DNA from: a virus
DNA: 25,237 nt
Virus record (IMG/VR): IMGVR_UViG_3300046007_010166
Location: 1-25,237 of that record
Reading direction: 5' to 3' (one strand)
The translations under genes and the position numbers were made by a program. This document shows positions 1 through 7,470 of the stretch, piece after piece (position 1 is the first letter of the stretch; every line of letters starts with the position of its first letter). Under the pieces are notes generated by a model. It saw nothing but the letters and a program-made list of their open reading frames with translations. It was not told the origin of the DNA and ran no database searches.

Positions 1-394
1 ATGGTTCCTCTCCTAAAAAGAAGTAATAAGTTCCCGGTATACCTTTAGCAATCATGTATAATAAAATAGACATTCCTAATTTATTATCACCACCTAAAAT
101 AGTAGTACCATCGGTTTTAATAATATCACCTTCAATAACATGGTTAACTTTCTCATATTTAGTACAATAAGTATCTAAGTGAGTTGTAAATAATGTTTCT
201 GAATTACCTACTTCGATATAATAGTTTCCAGTGGAATCTTTTTTATATCCTTTAGGTAAATATCCTTCTAGTTTTTGTTCATCCCCATAAGGAATCGTAT
301 ATTCAGTTAATTTCAAAAAAGTATCCTTTATTTCTAAAGGATTTATACTTTTTTCTTCTTTCCTAGAGAAAGAAAATCTTTTGTTTTTTGCCAT
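1..394 (-). CDS. M20-type metallopeptidase, partial (3' end beyond left edge)
   Basis: An open frame starts at the ATG read from 394 and runs off the left edge, so about 131 N-terminal residues are visible. They contain the M20/PepT-type metal motifs: TTHLDT (His and Asp ligands), then TDGTTILGGDNKLG (the bridging-Asp loop), then YYFFLGEE at the very edge, where the catalytic Glu pair belongs. The same succession, with close sequence (YYFFIGEE, GADDKAG), is in the complete gene at 1029-2417, so the two are paralogues. The start follows an A/T leader without Shine-Dalgarno and lies 42 bases after the preceding gene of the operon. The C-terminal His ligand and dimerisation domain are not visible. 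The substrate is unknown; a di- or tripeptidase activity is only a family expectation. Confidence 0.8.
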   Translation of the reverse strand, partial: MAKNKRFSFSRKEEKSINPLEIKDTFLKLTEYTIPYGDEQKLEGYLPKGYKKDSTGNYYIEVGNSETLFTTHLDTYCTKYEKVNHVIEGDIIKTDGTTILGGDNKLGMSILLYMIAKGIPGTYYFFLGEEP

Positions 395-436
395 ATTATC
401 TATTTTTTTACAAATATACAAAATTATTTTTAAATA

Positions 437-1027
437 TTAAAATGGTGCATCATCATCTTCACCATAATCTTCATCAGTATCGTCATTTAATCCTTCATCA
501 TAATAAAAACCAAACTCCATTACTTGACCTTTCTGACTTTCCCAGGTATCATAGTCAGAATCATATTGTGGTAATATATCAGTTTTTAATTTATTTACTA
601 AGTCAAATAAACTAATTAAATCACTTAATCTTTCTCTGTGTGACAAATTACATCTAATTGTTAAATCTAAGTGATCATTAGTAATAGAAACATTATGAAA
701 TCCTTTATTCTTAAACATACCTCTTAATAAGTATTTTAACTGTGCCATATCATCATCTTCTATATCTTCATCAGATAAATCAGGATCTCTATCTAAGTTA
801 CCATCTTTATTATCATAATGATCAAAATTATGACCAATACCACCATAATATTCACTATCATAAAAGTCTTCATCATCATCTGGTATTTCACCAGACATAT
901 CAAAACGTGAAGGTAAAGGTGTACTTTTTCTACTACCACCTGCCCAATCATCATTAAAATCTTGGTCAGTGCCTTCCCAAGCATCATCATCAACTCTTTC
1001 TGTAAATCTTTTATATTTCTGTATCAT
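437..1027 (-). CDS. Acidic protein of unknown function between two M20 peptidases
   Basis: 196 residues; I do not recognise the family. The first half (about residues 12-95) is very rich in Asp, Glu and Gly and probably disordered. The second half, from about MAQLKYLLRGMF, looks folded, with alternating hydrophobic residues, followed by an acidic tail ending EDDDAPF. The N-terminus MIQKYKRFTERV resembles loosely the short KYxKxF tag found on several other proteins of this window, but it is the weakest match. The ATG is one base after the stop of the upstream peptidase gene, so it is translated within the same operon. It may be a partner or regulator of the peptidases; that is inference from position only. 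Confidence 0.7.
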   Translation of the reverse strand: MIQKYKRFTERVDDDAWEGTDQDFNDDWAGGSRKSTPLPSRFDMSGEIPDDDEDFYDSEYYGGIGHNFDHYDNKDGNLDRDPDLSDEDIEDDDMAQLKYLLRGMFKNKGFHNVSITNDHLDLTIRCNLSHRERLSDLISLFDLVNKLKTDILPQYDSDYDTWESQKGQVMEFGFYYDEGLNDDTDEDYGEDDDAPF

Positions 1028-1028
1028 A

Positions 1029-2417
1029 TTATCTTAGTTCTATTTTAATAAATGCATCATCAAATGTAACGTATGAGTCTGTATTTTTATATTTATACAT
1101 TAATCCCTGTACTTGCGATAGTGTATCAAAGATCGATTTAACATCTGCAGTATCAGTATCTATTTTAACGAAAATTTTATCTTGATATCCAACTGTTTTA
1201 ACATCTAGTCCAAAAACATACTTTTTAAGATCATTAATTAAAGGTCTGTGTTTTCTCAAAATCTCTTCATTTAATCCAACTTTTCTAACTGTTGGTAAAC
1301 CAGACCAATTAACTTTTAAAGAAGCTTCTGCCAATTTAATTAAGTAAGTCATATTTTGAATTTCTCTACCAGTATGTTCATTATTATATCCAACAGATAC
1401 ATTAGTACATTCTGGAATATCATCCATAAATGATGCAGAATCTGTAAATACTCCAGTTGGATCAATAGATAGGTTTAAACCACTCTTATTATATTCTTTA
1501 CATAAAGCACCACCGAACTCATTAGAACAACAAACTCTACCATATTGTGATGTAATAACTGATCCTGTTTTTCTTCTATCAAAAGATACACATCTTTTGA
1601 TATTTTTAAGATAATCAAATGTATCAAATTCACTTGCTAAATCTCTTGAACCAATACCACCTCTTTCTTCTCCTATAAAAAAGTAATATATTCCAGGTAT
1701 ATTATTAGTCATCATATATAACATAACCGCAACACCTGCTTTGTCATCAGCACCTAATATACTCATACCATCCGTATAAATATATTCATCTCCATCCTCC
1801 ATTTTAGAGAATAAAACGGTATCAACTTGTTTTCTATCTGCAGTATCTAAGTGAGAAGTAAACATTGTTGTATTATCACCAGCAATAACTTTATAATAGT
1901 TACCAAATTTATCAGTCTCTAACTGAGGTAAAAACTTCAATACTTCTTTTTCATGAGGAGCCCCGTTAAAGTGTGGATAAGTTTTTGTAACCAAAGATAA
2001 GAAAGTTGAACGTACATCTTTAGGATTGTATTTGAAAGGTTTGTGTTCTAATTTTGTTCCTACTGGAGCAACAGTTACTTTTACTCCTTTCTTTAATTGT
2101 GTTATCGTAGTAGAGAATTTTCTAATACTTTCTTCATCATAAACACCAGGAAAATAACTTCTTAAAAAAGTACCTATTTTTATATACTGTTTTTTATTAC
2201 CAATAATAGCATCAAAAAAGTAAGCAGAATCTGATATATCTAAACTCGATATATTCATATCATTTGCATATTTAGATCTAGTATCTGCCATCCAATTCAT
2301 TTCATATGCGATATAATCATCATAATCATCTTCCATCTTAGTTAAAAGTTTCTTTAACCTTTCTGAGAAGATAATTTTTAGCTCATCATCATATCTCATT
2401 CTATAATCATTTGTCAT
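1029..2417 (-). CDS. M20 family (PepT-like) metallopeptidase with N-terminal extension
   Basis: 462 residues. The C-terminal two thirds carry the full di-zinc peptidase set: H189 and D191 in TSHLDT, D224 in GADDKAG, the Glu pair E250/E251 in FFIGEERGG, D280 in VSFDRR, and H348 in NNEHTGRE. This matches aminotripeptidase-like M20 enzymes, and all ligands look intact. Residues 1-135 precede the family core; around 77-90 they contain an IKIGTFLRSYFP segment of the kind seen on other phage proteins as an accessory domain. It is the first gene of a minus-strand operon with the acidic protein and a second M20-like gene. A TTAATATATA box (2440-2449) lies 22 bases upstream. M20 enzymes usually act on short peptides in the cytoplasm; here a role in recycling or maturation of peptides during head assembly is speculative. 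Confidence 0.88.
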   Translation of the reverse strand: MTNDYRMRYDDELKIIFSERLKKLLTKMEDDYDDYIAYEMNWMADTRSKYANDMNISSLDISDSAYFFDAIIGNKKQYIKIGTFLRSYFPGVYDEESIRKFSTTITQLKKGVKVTVAPVGTKLEHKPFKYNPKDVRSTFLSLVTKTYPHFNGAPHEKEVLKFLPQLETDKFGNYYKVIAGDNTTMFTSHLDTADRKQVDTVLFSKMEDGDEYIYTDGMSILGADDKAGVAVMLYMMTNNIPGIYYFFIGEERGGIGSRDLASEFDTFDYLKNIKRCVSFDRRKTGSVITSQYGRVCCSNEFGGALCKEYNKSGLNLSIDPTGVFTDSASFMDDIPECTNVSVGYNNEHTGREIQNMTYLIKLAEASLKVNWSGLPTVRKVGLNEEILRKHRPLINDLKKYVFGLDVKTVGYQDKIFVKIDTDTADVKSIFDTLSQVQGLMYKYKNTDSYVTFDDAFIKIELR

Positions 2418-2439
2418 TTAAAAATGTTTTTATTTTTAT

Positions 2440-2449
2440 TATATATTAA
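2440..2449 (-). promoter_or_regulatory. TTAATATATA promoter-like box upstream of peptidase operon
   Basis: On the minus strand this reads TTAATATATA, 22 bases before the ATG at 2417. The same decamer precedes several other operon-leading genes here. I read it as the -10-like element of a phage (probably late) promoter; no -35 element is evident. Confidence 0.5.
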
Positions 2450-2451
2450 AA

Positions 2452-2841
2452 TTAAATTGTGATTTCATGTGAATTTATCTTATCACGTGAAACTTCTCCT
2501 ACTTTATGATGATTTTCTTTTTTGACAAATTTTGCTTTACAGTAAACAACTTTAATATTATCGAGATCCTTTGCATCACTATTATCTTTAGCAATTTGTG
2601 CAACTTTTTTAATAACATCAAGTGTAGGTATTTTATCTTTTACTTTAATAAGCATATGACATCCCTTATAACCAATTACATGTAGCCAAATATCATCAGA
2701 ATCTGCAATATGAAGAACTAAGTGGTCATTAGATTTTGCATCTCTACCACGGTAAACTAAAAATCCTTCAATTTCCATTCTTTGGAAGTTAAATTCTTTT
2801 TTCTTACTCTCATTAAACTGTGAATATTTCTTTAATCTCAT
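2452..2841 (-). CDS. Stand-alone NFACT-R (RqcH C-terminal-type) domain protein
   Basis: 129 residues from the ATG at 2841. Residues 27-66 fit the NFACT-R (DUF814) domain: GRDAKSND (32-39), an HIADSDDIWLHV segment, then GCHMLIKVK. Later VVYCKAKFVKK and HHKVGEV match the domain's second half. In bacterial RqcH and eukaryotic NEMF/Rqc2 this domain is the C-terminal part of a protein that binds peptidyl-tRNA on split large ribosomal subunits; here no NFACT-N or coiled coil is present. I chose the ATG at 2841 over an upstream in-frame ATG at 2868. The shorter form begins MRLKKYSQFNES, which fits loosely the N-terminal tag of the window, and has the ATAATATATA box 4 bases upstream, whereas the longer form starts inside the terminator stem. 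The function could be ribosome or tRNA binding; untested. Confidence 0.8.
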   Translation of the reverse strand: MRLKKYSQFNESKKKEFNFQRMEIEGFLVYRGRDAKSNDHLVLHIADSDDIWLHVIGYKGCHMLIKVKDKIPTLDVIKKVAQIAKDNSDAKDLDNIKVVYCKAKFVKKENHHKVGEVSRDKINSHEITI

Positions 2842-2845
2842 AATG

Positions 2846-2855
2846 TATATATTAT
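2846..2855 (-). promoter_or_regulatory. ATAATATATA box 4 bases before the NFACT-R gene
   Basis: Minus-strand variant of the TTAATATATA box, ending four bases before the ATG at 2841. If it is a -10 element the transcript would be leaderless or nearly so. Confidence 0.45.
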
Positions 2856-2866
2856 TTATATAAAAC

Positions 2867-2893
2867 AAAAAAGACCCAATTGGGTCTTTTTTT
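2867..2893 (-). terminator. Rho-independent terminator after the capsid gene
   Basis: Perfect inverted repeat AAAAAAGACCCAA/TTGGGTCTTTTTT. It has a GACCC/GGGTC core and flanking A and T runs, and lies 20 bases past the capsid stop codon. It would end the capsid transcript before the NFACT-R gene. Being symmetric it could also act in the other direction. Confidence 0.85.
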
Positions 2894-2912
2894 GAAATAT
2901 TTCAACTAATGA

Positions 2913-4622
2913 TTAGTTAAGTAATCCAGCAGCATCATTAACTACAATAGTCATGAACTGTTTTTGTGGATACCATCCAACTTCAGTTACTGCATATCTT
3001 GATCTAAGTAACATTCTTGGTGCGAATGTAGCCTCAGAGATGATGCTAATTGACTGAGCCATTAAGTAAGGTACGAAAATAATACCTGGTTGATCAGGGT
3101 TATTTTTTCTTCCTAAAACGATTCTGTTATCGTTATATCTCATGTATGGATCAACATAGATAGAGATGTCTCCGATTGAACCTACTGGGTACAATTGACC
3201 TTGAGAGTTCATTTTAGATTTCAATGGGTTGATAGTGTATCCTGCAATATCTTGTAATGCTGCAGCTAAACCTCCATTTGTGATTAAGTATTGAGCTGGC
3301 CCAACACGTCCTTCTGTTGCGATGTAGTTAGAAGCATGAGCAATTTTCGTGATCAATTTTCTTTGTACAGCGTGAGTAGTCTCACCACCAACAGTACTTA
3401 CATATGCAGTGTTTAAGTCGAAGATTGTTGAAGCAGTTGTACCCAATGTTGTAATATTAGCTGCCAAAGGAGCTAAACTTCTATTTAAAGTACCCATTTC
3501 AAAGATTTTGTTAACAATTTGTTTAGAGATTGTTTGAGACAATTCATTAACAAGGATTGATTCCATTTTTTGAACGATATCCATACCTGTGTTAGCTTTA
3601 ATATCTTCAATCTCAGTTCTTCTAAGTGCAGAAGATACTTCAATAGTACCAACAGCAACTGTTTTAGAAGAGATTTTTGGTCCGATAACACCTGAGTAAC
3701 TATCATCATCATAACCTCTTTCCATTGGATAAGAACCAGCCGCAGCAGAAGCTGTAGCACCATACCAGTTTGCAGAGAAACCAGGAATATGATCTTCTAA
3801 AGCAGAAACTAATTCAATAACTGGAGTTCCAGTTACAGCAGTATTACCTACGAATGCAATTTGACTTGTCATAGATGCAGTAGCAGTAAATGTATTTCTT
3901 TGTAGATCAAATCCCCAAGTACTTGTAGCAGCAAATCCAACTGCAGTATGTGCAGTATTAGCTTGTCTGTAAGCTCTAAACATTGGGAATCCATCGATAC
4001 GAGAGAAACCTAAGAACTCTACAATTCCAGCTTTTGAACCAGTTGGTTCAGTATAAACAATTGAAGCAGAAGTACCAATATTAACCCATACTCTACCACC
4101 TGATAAACCACCTGATGTTTGAGTGATAACACCACCATTTGTAGCAGCTGCTAATAAACCATTAAGTGTAGATTGGTTAGTACAACCACTTACTTTGAAA
4201 ACTTGTGGTCTTTCGTCAGAATTACCTAAACGTGTATCGTCATATTGAAAGTCAATATAAAGTAAATCGATTTTCGGACCTGGAGTTGGTTTAACAGCAA
4301 CTAAGTCTAAACCGATTGTTTGAGCAGCAATTTTCATTGCAACTGGTAATAAGTTTTGACCAACGTCTCCTGATCCAACTGAACCACCGTTACCAGACCA
4401 GTTAGTACCAATTGTACTACCAGCCAATGCTGATGGTTGTGCAGAAACTACAGAACCCATACCTGCTACGTTTGATGCGTTTACATACGCATTTTCGTTG
4501 ATTGAGTGAAATTCAGCATATTCTGACATCCATTCTACTCTATCACCTGTTACTCCCATGTTTTCCAACACTGGAGACCATTTTTTCATGGCTTTTTGAT
4601 TATCTATTCTAATGTGTGACAT
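2913..4622 (-). CDS. 23: Major capsid protein, T4 gp23-like
   Basis: 569 residues (T4 gp23 has 521). N-terminal MKKWSPVLENMG corresponds to gp23 NKWKPLLEGEG. A central RRTEIEDIKANTGMD followed by NELSQTISKQIVNKI matches gp23's ELAQDLRAVHGMD and following helix. The C-terminal part, with YVDPYMRYNDN, PGIIFVPYLMAQ and RSRYAVTEVGWYP, matches YIDQYAKQDY, AGIYYAPYVAL and KTRYGIGINPF. These are HK97-fold capsid landmarks. By analogy with T4, the N-terminal arm should be removed by the prohead protease; a candidate site is after E43 in SINE-N, which shares the I-x-E pattern with sites in the scaffold repeats. The gene has its own upstream elements (ATATATA near 4660 and CTATAAAAAATCCA at 4696-4709) and terminator, consistent with high late expression. 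Confidence 0.93.
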   Translation of the reverse strand: MSHIRIDNQKAMKKWSPVLENMGVTGDRVEWMSEYAEFHSINENAYVNASNVAGMGSVVSAQPSALAGSTIGTNWSGNGGSVGSGDVGQNLLPVAMKIAAQTIGLDLVAVKPTPGPKIDLLYIDFQYDDTRLGNSDERPQVFKVSGCTNQSTLNGLLAAATNGGVITQTSGGLSGGRVWVNIGTSASIVYTEPTGSKAGIVEFLGFSRIDGFPMFRAYRQANTAHTAVGFAATSTWGFDLQRNTFTATASMTSQIAFVGNTAVTGTPVIELVSALEDHIPGFSANWYGATASAAAGSYPMERGYDDDSYSGVIGPKISSKTVAVGTIEVSSALRRTEIEDIKANTGMDIVQKMESILVNELSQTISKQIVNKIFEMGTLNRSLAPLAANITTLGTTASTIFDLNTAYVSTVGGETTHAVQRKLITKIAHASNYIATEGRVGPAQYLITNGGLAAALQDIAGYTINPLKSKMNSQGQLYPVGSIGDISIYVDPYMRYNDNRIVLGRKNNPDQPGIIFVPYLMAQSISIISEATFAPRMLLRSRYAVTEVGWYPQKQFMTIVVNDAAGLLN

Positions 4623-4695
4623 AAAAATTTTATTTTTTTTTTAGTTTTTTTATAATACTATATATATCCTTGTTTTTACTCGTTTTTCACAAGTA

Positions 4696-4709
4696 TGGAT
4701 TTTTTATAG
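4696..4709 (-). promoter_or_regulatory. CTATAAAAAATCCA element upstream of capsid gene
   Basis: Reads CTATAAAAAATCCA on the minus strand, with its near end 74 bases before the capsid ATG. An identical 14-mer lies at the same distance (72 bases) before the protease-scaffold gene. An ATATATA stretch lies about 28 bases closer to each gene. It is likely an activator, upstream or second promoter element for the two head genes; the exact role is inferred. Confidence 0.5.
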
Positions 4710-4710
4710 A

Positions 4711-6876
4711 TTATAAGCTTTTGAATCTTTCCATTATTGCATTCATTTCATTACTTGACAATTTGTCTTCTTGAATTAACGCTTCGTGAGATACTAATTT
4801 CTTAGTTACAGACTCATTCTTTTTAAGATTTCTAGTTGCCCAGAAATGCTCGATTTGATTTTCAGTTTTTAATACGTCTTCTGGATATAATCTAGCTTGT
4901 GATAAAACTGATTTTTTAGAAGATTCGTTTAACTGACCCCAGATTGGCTTCATGTTTTCAGGCATTAATCTGATTACTCTTTCTTCAAGAGATTCGTTTT
5001 TTGTTGATAATGACTCAGCAATCAAAGTAAGAACTTCTTTTTGTGTAAAATAACTACTTTCGTTTATGTGTAGTTTCACGCTTTCTTGTTCTTCGTCTGA
5101 TAGTGCATAAAAGCTATCAACTTGTGATTTGTTTAAGAACTTTAAAAAGTTCAAATCACTGCTTTCAGAAACTTTACGTTTTTTAGCTTCTTCAATTAAT
5201 TTATTTATTGATTCAGAAAGTTCTGAGTCTTCTTCACCTTTAAATTCTGGTAATTCTTGACCGTCTCCTTCGAATTCTTCTTCGTCATGTTCTTCATCTT
5301 CGTGATCTTCGTGACCTTTGTGACCTGCAAATTCAGCAGCATCTCTTGCAAATTCCTCTGCATCAGCAGCAAATTTCTCAGCTTCTTCAGCAAAATCTCC
5401 GTGATCTTCATCACCTTCTAATTCTTCTTCATTTTCTTCAAAACCAGCATCTTGTAATGTAGGGAATTGAGCCTCATCACCTTCTTCAGTAGATTCGTTT
5501 AATTTAAAACCACCATTTAATCTTTCAACGATCATTCCTTGATAAGAGATAGATTTATCTAAACTTTCCGCAACATATTCCGAGTAAGCGATATTATCAT
5601 CTAAATGTTCAGCAATGTATTCAGAGTAAGCGATGTTACCTTCTACGTGTTCTGCTAAGTATTCAGAGTAAGCAATTGAGTTATCTACATTCTCAGCAAT
5701 ATATTCTGAGTAAGCGATGTTTTTGTCTAAGTTTTCAGCGATATATTCAGAGTAAGCGATATTTTTATCCAAGTTCTCTGCTAAGTATTCTGAATACTCA
5801 ATGTTTTTGTCTAAGTTTTCAGCTAAGTATTCTGAGTAAGTGATATTTTTATCTAAATTCTCAGCAATATATTCTGAATAGTTAATGTTTTTGTCTAAGT
5901 TTTCAGCTAAGTACTCAGAGTATTCAATGTTTTTGTCTAAGTTTTCAGCTAAGTACTCAGAATAGTTAATTGCTTTTTCTAAGTTTTCAGCCAAATAGTC
6001 ATTGTGTTTAGCCAATTTAGTAGTAGTGTCTTTTAATGATTTATTTTCATTAACCACCACTTGTATTTTATCAGCTAAATAATCTAAATATTTAGCAACT
6101 TGTGTGTTAGTATTATTTAATTCCTCATAATACTCTAATAGTTGTTCTAATTTCTTAGCAGGCATATTACCTTTAGAAATAGCACTTTTTACTTCGTTCT
6201 TTGTTGAAGCAATCTCTTTAACCAAATACTGTGAATAATCACTTAGTTGTTTCTTGGTTACAAATTCATCTTTGTTCATACCGAATAATTCATTTATTTT
6301 TGACTCGTCGGATAATTCATATATCCTAAAGTTATTTTTTTCAATTTGTCCTTCTGGGCAAAAACCTAATGACTCATTCAAAACTCTAACACTCATTTTC
6401 GCTGAAGCAAATCCTGGATCTGCAACAATGTCATAAGTAAAAAGTTTTTTCAATGATACTGAACCATCTGATTCTGTTATACCAGCAGCTCTTGATGATA
6501 CAAAAACTGGACATCCATCGTCAACTAATGCTTTCGCTTCTTTACCCCAGTAAGTACTTAGTAATTTTATTTCTCCAGCAACGATGTTCTTTTCAGAAAC
6601 AAACTCTGCCTTTGTAATAATGTGTGATGCTCTTGATAACGAAGTATCAAAAACATCCGGGTGATCGAATTCACCATAGACAGCACCTAGGCTGTTCATT
6701 CTTTCATTCATTTCTTGTAATGCTGGTAAAAATTTCTCAGATTGATATATCCTCTCATTACGATTCTTTACACCAAACTCAGTAAAAGTACCACCCAATA
6801 CATAGTCTTTCTGATTAGAGGAACTTTCCTTAATCAATGAACTTGTTGAATTTTCTACTATTAAAACCGGTTTCAT
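4711..6876 (-). CDS. 21: Prohead protease (gp21-like) fused to a repeat-containing scaffold
   Basis: 721 residues; T4 gp21 has about 212. Residues 1-170 are the serine protease: NRNERIY (38-44), GEFDHP with probable catalytic H72, and VFVSSRA with probable catalytic Ser at 127/128, matching gp21 NRNKRLYP, GELNHP and VSSRG. From about 205 the protein is helical. Residues 305-444 are ten perfect-length 14-residue repeats (YSEY[LI]AENLDKNI type). Residues 455-555 are strongly acidic with His, and a further helical domain follows. T4 has separate protease (gp21) and scaffold (gp22) genes; here they appear fused. Possible self-processing sites of [LI]-x-E type occur after E8 (LIVE-N), after E168 (VLNE-S) and in most repeats. 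The protein would form the inner core of the prohead and digest it after assembly. Confidence 0.88.
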   Translation of the reverse strand: MKPVLIVENSTSSLIKESSSNQKDYVLGGTFTEFGVKNRNERIYQSEKFLPALQEMNERMNSLGAVYGEFDHPDVFDTSLSRASHIITKAEFVSEKNIVAGEIKLLSTYWGKEAKALVDDGCPVFVSSRAAGITESDGSVSLKKLFTYDIVADPGFASAKMSVRVLNESLGFCPEGQIEKNNFRIYELSDESKINELFGMNKDEFVTKKQLSDYSQYLVKEIASTKNEVKSAISKGNMPAKKLEQLLEYYEELNNTNTQVAKYLDYLADKIQVVVNENKSLKDTTTKLAKHNDYLAENLEKAINYSEYLAENLDKNIEYSEYLAENLDKNINYSEYIAENLDKNITYSEYLAENLDKNIEYSEYLAENLDKNIAYSEYIAENLDKNIAYSEYIAENVDNSIAYSEYLAEHVEGNIAYSEYIAEHLDDNIAYSEYVAESLDKSISYQGMIVERLNGGFKLNESTEEGDEAQFPTLQDAGFEENEEELEGDEDHGDFAEEAEKFAADAEEFARDAAEFAGHKGHEDHEDEEHDEEEFEGDGQELPEFKGEEDSELSESINKLIEEAKKRKVSESSDLNFLKFLNKSQVDSFYALSDEEQESVKLHINESSYFTQKEVLTLIAESLSTKNESLEERVIRLMPENMKPIWGQLNESSKKSVLSQARLYPEDVLKTENQIEHFWATRNLKKNESVTKKLVSHEALIQEDKLSSNEMNAIMERFKSL
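5545..5964 (-). repeat. Ten tandem 42-bp (14-residue) coding repeats
   Basis: Ten in-frame units encode YSEYLAENLDKNIE and variants, followed by a degenerate unit (YQGMIVERLNG) and preceded by another (HNDYLAENLEKAIN). Codons vary synonymously between units, so the protein sequence is what is conserved. Seven units have [LI]AEN, two have [LI]AEH and one has VAES. Fourteen residues equal two heptads, so a continuous helix or coiled coil is likely. Confidence 0.95.
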
Positions 6877-6947
6877 TTAAAATAATTATTTTTTGTAGTT
6901 ATTACGATGGTATATATTTAACCTCAAAATCGATAAAATTTTAAAGG

Positions 6948-6961
6948 TGGATTTTTTATAG
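6948..6961 (-). promoter_or_regulatory. CTATAAAAAATCCA element upstream of protease-scaffold gene
   Basis: The same 14-mer as upstream of the capsid gene, 72 bases before the ATG at 6876. A TTAAATATATA stretch lies between it and the gene (about 6906-6917). A further 13-base copy (TATAAAAAATCCA) is at 6999-7011. The 186-base gap between 6876 and 7063 holds these elements and nothing else I can identify. Confidence 0.5.
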
Positions 6962-6998
6962 TGAAAAAATTTGTTCATTTTTTTGCAGGTATATCAAA

Positions 6999-7011
6999 TG
7001 GATTTTTTATA
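6999..7011 (-). repeat. Third copy of the TATAAAAAATCCA element
   Basis: Thirteen bases identical to the elements at 4696 and 6948, in the same orientation, 123 bases before the protease-scaffold start. It may be a duplicate control site. Confidence 0.45.
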
Positions 7012-7062
7012 TTTATAAAAATCTTGGAGGAAAAAGAGTATATTTAATAAATACTTAAAAAA

Positions 7063-7470
7063 ATGCGGTTTTTTATGATCCTATCAAGAGAGATAAATGT
7101 AAAAATCACTGAGTCAAATTACAACTATTATGATGATTTAGGATATGATGTATATATAAGTGAAGAAATTATAATTCCAGTTGAATTACTACCGAAGGGA
7201 TCACATTACAAAATTAAGTGTAGATGTGACAGTTGTGGAATTGAAAAAGAAGTAATTTATAAGAACTATTTAAAATATGGTAATAATTGGGGTGACTATT
7301 ATTGTAGAAAATGTTCTGAAACAAAAAGAAAAGAAACATTAAGAAAAAATTTCGGAGTAGATTATCCGATACAGAATGAAAAAGTTTTGCAGAAAATGAA
7401 GAAAACACTGGTGGAGAAGTATGGAGTAGATAACATTTCTAAAAACAAAAAAAAATTAAATAATGAATAA
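7063..7470 (+). CDS. Zinc-finger DNA-binding protein, probable remnant of a homing endonuclease
   Basis: 135 residues. Cysteines C55/C58 and C81/C84 form a CxxC...CxxC zinc-binding pair (KCRCDSCG, YYCRKCSE). Behind them come two repeats of the kind K[RK]-x-T-L-x-[KE]-[NK]-[FY]-GVD-x-x-[IS] (about 88-108 and 111-130). Such zinc-finger plus KYGV-repeat modules are common in phage-encoded homing-type endonucleases, where they are followed by a nuclease domain. No nuclease domain follows: the frame stops at 7470, eight bases into the RNase R-like gene. The protein is therefore probably a truncated mobile gene, or a DNA-binding protein derived from one. The start could instead be the ATG five codons in (MILSREINV). 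Confidence 0.6.
   Translation: MRFFMILSREINVKITESNYNYYDDLGYDVYISEEIIIPVELLPKGSHYKIKCRCDSCGIEKEVIYKNYLKYGNNWGDYYCRKCSETKRKETLRKNFGVDYPIQNEKVLQKMKKTLVEKYGVDNISKNKKKLNNE

Noticed and set aside
742-957. His/Tyr-rich plus-strand ORF opposite the acidic protein
   Set aside because: It is the antisense of Asp/Glu codons (GAT/GAA giving ATC/TTC); the minus-strand gene fits the operon.
2842-2868. Upstream ATG at 2868 as start of the NFACT-R gene
   Set aside because: It adds nine residues (MFYINNIYI) read from the terminator stem and the promoter-like box; the ATG at 2841 begins the tag-like peptide.
5545-5964. Tandem 42-bp repeats as a CRISPR array or DNA satellite
   Set aside because: There are no spacers; units are contiguous, in frame, and vary synonymously inside a long coding region.
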